5,617 nucleotides of DNA from JAZKFP01 sp040386355 (GTDB lineage Bacteria > Pseudomonadota > Gammaproteobacteria > Pseudomonadales > UBA6940), in the NCBI GenBank assembly GCA_040386355.1, contig JAZKFP010000281.1, forward strand, positions 1 through 5,617. Reading direction: 5' to 3'. Positions 1 to 5,613 of this stretch are shown here, one piece after another; position 1 is the stretch's first letter; every line of letters starts with the position of its first letter. The notes below the pieces were generated by a model. It was not told the origin of the DNA, did not search any database, and worked only from the letters and a program-made list of their open reading frames with translations. A program made the translations under genes and the position numbers.

Positions 1-56
1 AACAACAAAACCGCAGTATAACAAAGATCGGTTAATTCTAATCAAGAGAAAATAAA

Positions 57-491
57 ATGCACTACCTACAGTTTTTAGCGCGTTATCTTTTAGTCGGAAT
101 ATGTTTCTTAGGAATACTAAAATTTGGAATAAATCATATATCTTATTCTTCCGATCAATCGGAAAAATCGAATATGGCCATTTCATTCAATTTATCAGCG
201 CACCGTGGTGTAAACGGTGAATTTGTTATTCCAAATAATGCTTCCGATAAAACAATTAATTCATTTACTTCAGCAAATTTATCACGCTCGCACCAACCGT
301 CTTGGCAAGCGGAAAAAAGTCCCATTGTTGGAGGCGGAATAGTTGTACCTGTTCCTATGGTGCGTTCTCATTCGATTGCAGATAAAGAAAAAAGTGATCA
401 AGGTTATCAATTACGTATCAGAGATAATATTCATACTCATCAAAATAATTCACTTACTTCAACTGATACCACTCATGGTGTAAATCCATGA
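57..491 (+). CDS. Small membrane-anchored protein of unknown function
   Basis: I do not recognise this 144-residue protein. It has one hydrophobic segment near the N-terminus (about residues 6-24), which could be an uncleaved signal anchor or a poor signal peptide. After it comes a polar region of about 115 residues rich in Ser, Asn, Thr and His, with one short apolar patch near residues 90-101 (the GGGIVVPVPM stretch). By inference the tail lies in the periplasm. The ATG at 57 is supported by a purine-rich AAGAGAA at 44-50 at suitable spacing. The stop TGA (489-491) overlaps the ATG of the next gene (488-490) as ATGA, so the two are very probably translated in a coupled way. That suggests a job linked to the downstream secreted metalloprotease, for example as anchor, chaperone or inhibitor, but no domain shows this. 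Coding status rests on the length, the ribosome binding site and the coupled overlap. Confidence 0.72.
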   Translation: MHYLQFLARYLLVGICFLGILKFGINHISYSSDQSEKSNMAISFNLSAHRGVNGEFVIPNNASDKTINSFTSANLSRSHQPSWQAEKSPIVGGGIVVPVPMVRSHSIADKEKSDQGYQLRIRDNIHTHQNNSLTSTDTTHGVNP

Positions 492-2035
492 AAATGATTT
501 TTTTTAGAAAGTATGCTGCTTTATTTCTTGCATTAATTTTTACAAATTCTGCGCAAGCTGCTGCCGTATTTCATATTCATTATTTGGACTCACCTGGTGA
601 AGGGTTTTATGACACAACTCCAGTAACTCCGGTTGGGACTAATACTGGCACCTCATTAGGTCAGCAACGTCGTATTGCTATGGAATATGTCGCTGATAGT
701 TTGGCTCAGATGTTACATTCAACTGTACCTATTCGAGTTGAAGTCGCATTTGATTCGTTGGGAGGTGATGAATTTTCAGCATCGTTAGCGGAAGCTGGAC
801 CTAATACTGTGCATTTAAATTTTAATGCAGCACCAAAAACTAATACGTATTACGCACAGGCACTCGCAAATCAATTATCACGTATGGATTTAGATCCCAC
901 TCGAAGTGATATTAGTGCAGTTTTTAACTCTGATATTGACGGTGCTGCCTTGGGCTCTAGCCGTTGGTATTACGGTTTGGATAGCCAAGCAAATAATTAT
1001 GATTCTGATTTCATCAGTGTTGCAACACATGAATTAATTCATGGTTTAGGATTTATCTCTCTAATTGATGCAGATACTGGCGCAAAAATTCGATGTAGCG
1101 GAATTAGTGATTGTTTAGCTAGTGGTGATGATGCGTATTCATTGCAATTAGGATTTGATTGCCGTCGCTCGTCAAACTGTACTCAGCAATTAGCAGAAAG
1201 CTTTTCAACTACTCCCGATCAACTACCGCTGGCATTTAATACGATGTCGGCAAATCAACGGAAAATGGCATCGTCGGAAAATCGCTCAGTTGTTTGGATG
1301 GGAGAAGCAATGCAAGCTTGGCTGGCAACGAATCCGATATTGGATGGAAGTTTGTTAGGCCGATCGCTTATGTTTTCACCTGAAACAATTACTCCAGGTT
1401 CTTCGTTATCGCACGTTGATGTTTCTTTTTCTCCCTATGAGCTAATGGAACCTTACTATCAAGAAGCTACACAAAATGTTGCGGTAGCAGCAGCAGCACT
1501 AGCGGATATGGGATGGAGCACACTTACTGATTTAGATTTAACTGTTAATTCTACGACTCCGCGTAAATGGTTTATAACACTTGAAAATAATGGTCCAAAT
1601 ATCGCTAACAATGTGTTCTTGGAAATTTTAGTTCCTAACGAATTGCAATTATCAATTGATGAAATGACATCCGACAGCGCATGTGCTGCAGTAGCGGCTG
1701 TGAACAATGAAAAGTTATGGCGTTGTACATGGAATAACTTGGGCGTTGGTTCCCGTCAGGACTTGATCGTCATACTGTCTAATGGCGCAAGTATTTCAAA
1801 TCGCTTCCAAGTTGATATTGGAGCAGAAATTACCGATCCAATACCTACAAATAATCGTCAAATATTTCCAGTTAATACAGAAATTCCATTAGAAGAAAAA
1901 CCACTAGTGACTACAACACAGCAAACGAGCTCTTCAAAATCCGGTGGTAGTACACAGGTTTTTTGGAGCATTTTGTTTTTAGCATTAGGATTTTTGCAGA
2001 TGAGAAATTCAATTCAAAAAATCAGTAGCGCATAA
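488..2035 (+). CDS. Secreted zinc metalloprotease with DUF11-like domain and GlyGly-CTERM-type tail
   Basis: This is a predicted exported zinc peptidase of 515 residues. Residues 1-24 form a signal peptide (basic start, hydrophobic core, SAQA before the likely cut). The catalytic motif HELIHGLGF gives zinc ligands His181 and His185 with catalytic Glu182. There is no His at the usual nearby metzincin third position. Instead a distant His309 is followed by ELMEP with Met320, like the third ligand and Met-turn of leishmanolysin-type (M8) enzymes, so I infer a leishmanolysin-like fold. Cysteines at 203, 209, 225 and 231 may form disulfides in the insert between the motifs. Residues about 348-458 resemble a DUF11 beta-sandwich (ENNGPNIANNV). 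The end has a Ser/Gly linker with Gly486-Gly487, a hydrophobic segment at about 491-503 and then Arg506/Lys511, which matches the layout of GlyGly-CTERM tails cut by rhombosortase. The ATG overlaps the upstream stop, and a second in-frame Met lies two codons later. The substrate is unknown. Confidence 0.85.
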   Translation: MKMIFFRKYAALFLALIFTNSAQAAAVFHIHYLDSPGEGFYDTTPVTPVGTNTGTSLGQQRRIAMEYVADSLAQMLHSTVPIRVEVAFDSLGGDEFSASLAEAGPNTVHLNFNAAPKTNTYYAQALANQLSRMDLDPTRSDISAVFNSDIDGAALGSSRWYYGLDSQANNYDSDFISVATHELIHGLGFISLIDADTGAKIRCSGISDCLASGDDAYSLQLGFDCRRSSNCTQQLAESFSTTPDQLPLAFNTMSANQRKMASSENRSVVWMGEAMQAWLATNPILDGSLLGRSLMFSPETITPGSSLSHVDVSFSPYELMEPYYQEATQNVAVAAAALADMGWSTLTDLDLTVNSTTPRKWFITLENNGPNIANNVFLEILVPNELQLSIDEMTSDSACAAVAAVNNEKLWRCTWNNLGVGSRQDLIVILSNGASISNRFQVDIGAEITDPIPTNNRQIFPVNTEIPLEEKPLVTTTQQTSSSKSGGSTQVFWSILFLALGFLQMRNSIQKISSA

Positions 2036-2126
2036 AAATATTTTACTTTCAATACTGGATGCAGATTGGTTTTCCCGTAGGGTTAAGGCTTTTAATTAAG
2101 AGACTTAACGCGAAATAAGCCCGCGC

Positions 2127-2146
2127 AGCATACTCAACAGTATGCT
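2127..2146. other. Core hairpin of element A
   Basis: AGCATACT and AGTATGCT form a perfect eight-base-pair stem with a CAAC loop. A near-identical core, GCATACT-GAAA-AGTATG, is seen on the minus strand inside element C, so this is the most conserved internal landmark of the family in this window. Confidence 0.8.
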
Positions 2147-2172
2147 AAACCTTTTTGATTAAAAAGGTTTAG
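2145..2172. other. A/T-rich hairpin in element A
   Basis: CTAAACCTTTTT (2145-2156) pairs perfectly with AAAAAGGTTTAG (2161-2172) around a GATT loop, giving 12 base pairs. Its outer two pairs use bases 2145-2146, which also belong to the neighbouring core hairpin. Either the stem shortens to ten pairs and stacks on the core hairpin, or the two compete. Element C has no counterpart, so this hairpin looks like an insertion specific to this copy. It could add to termination but lacks a clean T tail after the stem. Confidence 0.7.
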
Positions 2173-2215
2173 GGCGAATGAGTAAGGAACAACCGGGAAA
2201 ACTCATATGCATTTG

Positions 2216-2395
2216 GTATATACCCGTAGCGAATGAAAATTAGGTTAAATGAAATGGTGAAGCATAAATATTTTTTTTCATTTGCAAGTCGCTTTGACGC
2301 AACGTAGCCAAAGCTATACGCGAGGAAAAACAACGCAGTAAGTGGAAAAAAAGATCATGATGAACACCTAATTTTCATTCGCTACGGGTATATAC
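2216..2395 (+). repeat. Inverted-repeat element B with perfect 30-base arms
   Basis: Arms 2216-2245 and 2366-2395 are exact reverse complements over 30 bases, separated by 120 bases. The left arm overlaps the last four bases of element A's right arm, so the two elements sit back to back. Inside are a stem AAATGAAA/TTTCATTT (2247-2254 with 2276-2283) and a central stem TAGC/GCTA around a CAAA loop (2305-2308 with 2313-2316). The centre sits where elements A and C carry their GCATACT core and is followed by GCGAG, compared with GTGAG in C. The TAGGTTAA at the left arm edge resembles TAGGGTTAA in A. I infer a diverged member of the same family, less surely than for A and C. The arm sequence is unlike the arms of A or C. 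Confidence 0.85.
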
Positions 2396-2424
2396 GCTAT
2401 GTAATTATCAATTAATGCATATTA

Positions 2425-2811
2425 TTAAACAGTTACTGATTGAATTTTTTGTAGCAGCTGTGCTTGTTTTGCAGACGGTTGCGCGCTTTGCAAAGTCATT
2501 AAACGCGTCATATCTCCGTCGATTTGTATTTGACCTGACATAAAGCCTTGCATTCCTGCTGATGCATCATTTTCTAAAAAGATTCTTTTTGCTAAATCGG
2601 CCGGCATTGTCATTCCTACTTGAGCATCAGAATGATGACCTTTTTGAAATGTTCCGCCAACAAAACACATTTTTACGGGGCCAGAACCATTGTTTACCGT
2701 TAAATTTAATTTTAAATCCGCAATTGCGGCTGGAGCTTGAATATCTCCAATTTCAGCAGTTAGACGTTGAACTTCAGCAAACCATTCTTCAGATAAAAAT
2801 TGCAAAGACAT
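2425..2811 (-). CDS. SCP2 sterol-binding domain protein
   Basis: This 128-residue protein looks like a stand-alone SCP2 domain, a small cytoplasmic fold with a hydrophobic tunnel that binds lipids or acyl chains. Family features are the long helix at the start, a beta region around residues 32-52 (LKLNLTVN, then VKMCFVGG), the MTMPADLAKRIF helix at 67-78, and the hallmark C-terminal stretch FMSGQIQIDGDMTRLM (90-105), followed by a final amphipathic helix. The length fits a complete single-domain member. There is no signal peptide, so it should be cytosolic. The start at 2811 is backed by a strong ribosome binding site (AGTGAGGT at 2825-2818, minus strand). The gene stands alone, convergent with the metalloprotease gene and divergent from the barrel gene. 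The bound lipid and pathway cannot be told from sequence. Confidence 0.85.
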   Translation of the reverse strand: MSLQFLSEEWFAEVQRLTAEIGDIQAPAAIADLKLNLTVNNGSGPVKMCFVGGTFQKGHHSDAQVGMTMPADLAKRIFLENDASAGMQGFMSGQIQIDGDMTRLMTLQSAQPSAKQAQLLQKIQSVTV

Positions 2812-2817
2812 AAAAAA

Positions 2818-2825
2818 ACCTCACT
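2818..2825 (-). promoter_or_regulatory. Ribosome binding site of the SCP2 gene
   Basis: On the minus strand AGTGAGGT lies six bases before the ATG, separated by a run of T. It fixes the start of the SCP2 gene at 2811. Confidence 0.75.
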
Positions 2826-2853
2826 TATATAATTCGTAATAGGTGTTAGCCAA
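2826..2853 (-). promoter_or_regulatory. Possible promoter of the SCP2 gene
   Basis: On the minus strand TTGGCT (2853-2848) and TATATA (2831-2826) are 16 bases apart, each matching four of six consensus positions of a sigma70 promoter. Transcription would then begin at or inside the ribosome binding site, which argues against it or implies an almost leaderless message. This is a weak call. Confidence 0.25.
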
Positions 2854-2937
2854 TTCATCAGCTATGATTTTGAAAATTATTTCGGTTGCTCATTTCAATA
2901 GTGTGTAAAGTACGTTAACCAACATACGTATGCGCAG

Positions 2938-4110
2938 ATGCAAATGAGCTATGAACCAAAGCCGTTCAAGTTGGTACTTTATGCAAAGCGGACCCTTACC
3001 GCAAGATTGGCAAAAAAATTGAATCAAATAATAATAGCTGCATTGTCATTTTGGGTGTTGGTCTCGGCATCTTTTGTGTATGCCGATGAAACAACTCAGA
3101 TTTCAGATCAAGGTGAGCCTCAATCTATTCAAGAACAATTTGATTCTAAATTATTTGAAGAAGATTCCAAAACTGATGAGGAATTAACCGATTTTGAAAA
3201 AGAATTTCACGTCGAAATGCAGCAGAAAACCTGGTGTCGTGATTCTAGTAAAACCGGCGATACTTGGTTAGATAGAACTCACCATTCATTATCTGCAAAA
3301 CTTTGTGCTCAAGTTATTCGATTAGATAATTGGCTAGGGAAAGATTATTCAAATAAACCTGCAAAAGGTTTTCTACGTTTTAGGCAGGGTATTGTTTTTG
3401 ACAGCGTAGATGATGCTAATTATACCTTAGAGACTAAGGTGCGCGGTCGCATAAAGCTACCCAATGCTTCTAACCGTTTTAATTTAGTATTTTCAGATTC
3501 CGATCCTACTTCTTACAGCAGCGATGAACCGTACCAAAAATTTTCAGACGATCAAGACAATCAGTCGACTTCATTAAGTTGGCTAGCAATTTTAAAGTCA
3601 ACTTTTAAATTGGATATAGACGCAGGTATTCATAACAACAATGGACCGCAGCCATTTCTTCGTGGTCAAGCAAAAAAGGAATGGCAAACCAGTGAAAACA
3701 CTAAAGTTATTTTAGGCCAAGATATATTTTGGCAAGACGATATTGGAATTGGGGAAAATACCGAACTAACTACTGAATACAGGATTAATCAAAATAATTG
3801 GGCCAGCTTTTTAACGTCCGCACTTTTTACTGAAGAAACCGAAGGAGTAAGTTTATTCAATCGTTTAAAGTGGGGACATCAAGTTGATGATCGGCGTTTG
3901 CTTACGTATCAAGTTTTTGGTTTAGCGCATACTCGTCCAAAAACAGAATGGGATGAATACGGAGTTACGATTAATTTTAGAGAACAGATTTGGCGACCTT
4001 GGTTTTTTTATGAAGTAGAGCCACAAGTAGTGTGGCCCGATGAATATGAAAGAAAATTGACACAGCGATTGATCATCCGCTTTGAAGTGCAATTTGGCAA
4101 AGACTGGTGA
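2938..4110 (+). CDS. Predicted outer-membrane beta-barrel protein, function unknown
   Basis: I see no named family with certainty in this 390-residue protein. A hydrophobic signal segment at residues 29-49 ends in VYA before DE, a good signal-peptidase site. An acidic, Glu/Asp/Gln-rich stretch follows (50-95), then a short Cys-containing part (Cys100, Cys123, a possible disulfide pair). From about residue 140 to the end there are alternating polar and apolar strands separated by polar turns (FLRFRQGIVFDS, YTLETKVRGRIKL, LTQRLIIRFEVQFG), ending in an aromatic residue, as expected of a barrel. The tail WRPWFFYEVEPQVVWPD (352-368) is a striking aromatic motif. Start choice is uncertain: ATG 2938 and ATG 2944 both lack a clear ribosome binding site, and both give an unusually long 28-residue region before the signal core. 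A non-ATG start such as the TTG at Leu28 would give a normal signal peptide. The stop codon runs into element C. Confidence 0.75.
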   Translation: MQMSYEPKPFKLVLYAKRTLTARLAKKLNQIIIAALSFWVLVSASFVYADETTQISDQGEPQSIQEQFDSKLFEEDSKTDEELTDFEKEFHVEMQQKTWCRDSSKTGDTWLDRTHHSLSAKLCAQVIRLDNWLGKDYSNKPAKGFLRFRQGIVFDSVDDANYTLETKVRGRIKLPNASNRFNLVFSDSDPTSYSSDEPYQKFSDDQDNQSTSLSWLAILKSTFKLDIDAGIHNNNGPQPFLRGQAKKEWQTSENTKVILGQDIFWQDDIGIGENTELTTEYRINQNNWASFLTSALFTEETEGVSLFNRLKWGHQVDDRRLLTYQVFGLAHTRPKTEWDEYGVTINFREQIWRPWFFYEVEPQVVWPDEYERKLTQRLIIRFEVQFGKDW

Positions 4111-4235
4111 ATACCGGTCTCAGAATGATTTTCCAGGTTGTTGCAAAGTTCTCTCACATGCTCACATACTTTTCAGTATGCTCCGCCGCTTCGTTCACTT
4201 TGCGCCTACTGGAAAATCATTCTGAGACCGGTATT
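4110..4235 (-). repeat. Inverted-repeat element C
   Basis: Arms 4110-4136 and 4209-4235 are exact reverse complements over 27 bases around a 72-base interior. Base 4110 is the last base of the preceding stop codon. Beyond the perfect arms, GTG (4107-4109) can still pair with CAC (4239-4241) across a three-base bulge. Read on the minus strand, the interior begins with TAG next to the arm, has the core GCATACT-GAAA-AGTATG (4181-4165) followed by TGAGC, and ends with AACAAC against the other arm, as in element A. The inner arm ends are also alike (TTTTCCAG here, TTTTCCCG in A), while the outer arm sequence is different. A further internal stem is GCAAAGT/ACTTTGC (4143-4149 with 4197-4203). It lies in opposite orientation to A. 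Confidence 0.88.
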
Positions 4236-4238
4236 TTT
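4110..4238 (+). terminator. Likely terminator of the barrel gene formed by element C
   Basis: The long stem of element C, whose distal arm ends in a run of five T (4234-4238), follows directly on the barrel gene stop. In RNA this gives a very stable stem with a short U tract. The interior is much larger than a normal intrinsic terminator loop, so termination could instead come from the small inner hairpin or from processing of the stem. From the other side, it may also stop readthrough from the DUF445 gene. Confidence 0.5.
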
Positions 4239-4361
4239 CACAAAAATGCGGTTCGCAAGATATGCTCACTTCATCGCCAGCTAAAAGCGCAGGCAACGTG
4301 ATTCGGAAAAAGTTGTACTAAAAAGTAATTTTGCGGCCAATATCGATGGTATTTATAAAAA
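4239..4361. other. Intergenic remainder before the DUF445 3' end
   Basis: I find no convincing gene, long repeat or strong hairpin in this stretch. A weak resemblance to the inside of element C exists (ATGCTCAC at 4262-4269 and at 4158-4165), perhaps a remnant of another copy. A tiny ACT/AGT hairpin with a four-A loop at 4317-4326 is too short to call a terminator. Confidence 0.5.
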
Positions 4362-5603
4362 TTAATGCAGCATGATTTGAACTTGTAATTCACCGACTAA
4401 AAATCCGAGAACTGCGCCTACAGCAATTAATTTCCACTCATCTTGTTGAAACGCAGGTCTTAATAATTGTTCAAATTCTTCCGCTGACATTTCTTGCATT
4501 TTAGTGACGATGGTATTTCGAATGTCCATTGCTTCAGTAGCATACACTTCAATATGTTTTAAGGTTGCTGGTAAATAAGACATAACTTTTTCTGAGGCAG
4601 ATTTTTTCATTTCCATATAACGCGCACTACCAATCGCAAATACTACAACCGGTTGTAAAATGCCGGACTGTTGCTCAATTGCAATCTGTACTTCACGTTG
4701 AATTAAAGTAAAAAGCCGATCCGATAATGGTCCTGAAATCACAGCGTCCATCAATGCGGTTGGCGTTAAAATTTTCTCAGCAATTAATTCACCGTATCGA
4801 GCTGATACTTCAGCTTTACGTTTTAAAAATAGTCCTTGCCACTGAAATAATCCAAAAAAATATTTAGTAGGATATTGCGGACGAAAAATCATTTTTAATG
4901 CAAGCCAATCGGTAAACCAGCCTACAAAACCACCAAACAAAGGCATAATAATTGGGGATTTTGTTAGCATCCACGTAAACATTTGGATAACACCAATAAT
5001 CGCGCCAAAATAAATTCCGGAATTTCGAATAAAGCGAAATTCTGCATGCCCGACTTCTGCAAAAATTTCATTGAGTAATTCTTTATTTTTAGTGAGACTT
5101 TTTACAACCATATCTTCTAAATCAAAGACTTCATCGATATTGTCTTTCAATTGTTGAAAAATTTGTTTAATTATATTTGGAGCTTCATTTTGTACACGTT
5201 TAATCAAACGTGTCCTTAAGGCAAGAGGCATACCTTCCCACAGTCCGGGTTGATATTGACGCATTACGTCGTGTGAAATTTCTTCCACCATTCCTAAGAG
5301 TGGTTTGGCGACTTCATCTGCCACACGTTGAGGATCTAATCGACTGAAAATATCTTTAGGTTTTAGTAGACGTTGTGTCATGGTTTTACATGCAACACGT
5401 GCCATATGTTCAGCACGACTTGGAATAACGCCTTGCCACCCTAATTTCAAACGTTTAATACCTACAAATTCTATAGGTAAAAACATCATTTTAATTGCGG
5501 CAATTTTAGTGACGTAGCCAATGCTTGCAGCGACAAGAGGCATGGATAAATACAGCCACCATTGTTGTTGAAAGTCATTTAGCATGGCGTTGAAATCCAC
5601 CAT
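4362..5603 (-). CDS. DUF445 family membrane protein
   Basis: This 413-residue protein matches the DUF445 (YheB-type) family, whose biochemical role is not established. It has a hydrophobic segment near residues 16-30, a central one at about 195-230, and the typical C-terminal membrane segment preceded by DEWK (388-410, KLIAVGAVLGFLVGELQ). The long stretches between are helical and charged. An internal duplication is plain: GYVTKIAAIKMMFLP (29-43) matches GWFTDWLALKMIFRP (228-242). Each is followed at similar spacing by WQG (56-58 and 255-257) and by a basic, helical segment ending near LL(K/T)P-type turns (79-82 and 278-281). Length and both ends look complete. The start at 5603 is backed by GAGG four to five bases upstream, right at the window edge. 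The gene converges on the barrel gene; anything upstream of it lies outside the window. Confidence 0.88.
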   Translation of the reverse strand: MVDFNAMLNDFQQQWWLYLSMPLVAASIGYVTKIAAIKMMFLPIEFVGIKRLKLGWQGVIPSRAEHMARVACKTMTQRLLKPKDIFSRLDPQRVADEVAKPLLGMVEEISHDVMRQYQPGLWEGMPLALRTRLIKRVQNEAPNIIKQIFQQLKDNIDEVFDLEDMVVKSLTKNKELLNEIFAEVGHAEFRFIRNSGIYFGAIIGVIQMFTWMLTKSPIIMPLFGGFVGWFTDWLALKMIFRPQYPTKYFFGLFQWQGLFLKRKAEVSARYGELIAEKILTPTALMDAVISGPLSDRLFTLIQREVQIAIEQQSGILQPVVVFAIGSARYMEMKKSASEKVMSYLPATLKHIEVYATEAMDIRNTIVTKMQEMSAEEFEQLLRPAFQQDEWKLIAVGAVLGFLVGELQVQIMLH

Positions 5604-5607
5604 AAAA

Positions 5608-5613
5608 CCTCTT
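5608..5613 (-). promoter_or_regulatory. Ribosome binding site of the DUF445 gene
   Basis: On the minus strand AGAGG is followed by TTTT and then the ATG at 5603. It supports this start over internal Met codons and shows that the gene is complete at its 5' end. Confidence 0.65.

Larger units (their letters stand above)
2052..2219 (+). repeat. Inverted-repeat element A
   Basis: The outer arms are 2052-2077 and 2194-2219. By hand pairing, 20 of 26 positions are Watson-Crick, four are G-T (G-U in RNA) and two are mismatches; the inner nine base pairs are perfect. Immediately inside the left arm is TAG (2078-2080), and immediately inside the right arm is AACAAC (2188-2193). Both landmarks also occur in element C. 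The interior holds three smaller stems: GTTAAG/CTTAAC (2082-2087 with 2104-2109), AGCATACT/AGTATGCT (2127-2134 with 2139-2146, loop CAAC), and an A/T-rich stem (2147-2156 with 2161-2170, loop GATT). The layout is a multibranched fold closed by a long stem. Plus orientation is defined by the AGCATACT core with AACAAC on its right. The role is unknown; it could end transcripts from both flanking genes. Confidence 0.85.
2036..2424. other. Convergent intergenic region with two inverted-repeat elements
   Basis: This stretch lies between the 3' ends of the metalloprotease gene and the SCP2 gene. I see no credible coding region; the longest ATG-started frames inside are very short. Nearly all of it is taken up by elements A (2052-2219) and B (2216-2395). 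The remaining 29 bases before the SCP2 stop are AT-rich with a loose palindrome around ATGCAT. A small A/T palindrome (TAAAAATATTTTA, 2033-2045) sits on the metalloprotease stop. Confidence 0.8.

Noticed and set aside
17..22. TATAAC as a possible -10 box for the first operon
   Set aside because: Any -35 box would fall before the window start, so it cannot be judged.
1459..1707. Open frame on the minus strand inside the metalloprotease gene
   Set aside because: It lies wholly within a well-supported gene, has no ribosome binding site and has low-complexity Ala-rich composition typical of a shadow frame.
2052..2219. Element A as a tRNA, riboswitch or CRISPR unit
   Set aside because: The cloverleaf-like layout lacks tRNA consensus loops, it lies at a 3' end rather than in a 5' leader, and there are no evenly spaced direct repeats.
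2216..2395. Elements A-C as ordinary MITEs or insertion-sequence remnants
   Set aside because: I found no clear target-site duplications and no transposase, and the arms are not conserved between copies. Not fully excluded without a genome scan.
2562..2813. Open frame on the plus strand opposite the SCP2 gene
   Set aside because: The SCP2 gene on the other strand has family motifs and a strong ribosome binding site; this antisense frame has neither.
2870..2898. TTGAAA with a downstream TTTCAA as a promoter for the barrel gene
   Set aside because: The -10 match is poor and nothing else supports it.
4107..4301. 64-codon GTG-started frame after the barrel gene
   Set aside because: It reads straight through inverted-repeat element C, has no ribosome binding site, and its length is explained by the repeat DNA lacking stops by chance.
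4239..4361. A degenerate fourth copy of the inverted-repeat family
   Set aside because: Only ATGCTCAC is shared with element C, and no paired arms or core hairpin are visible.
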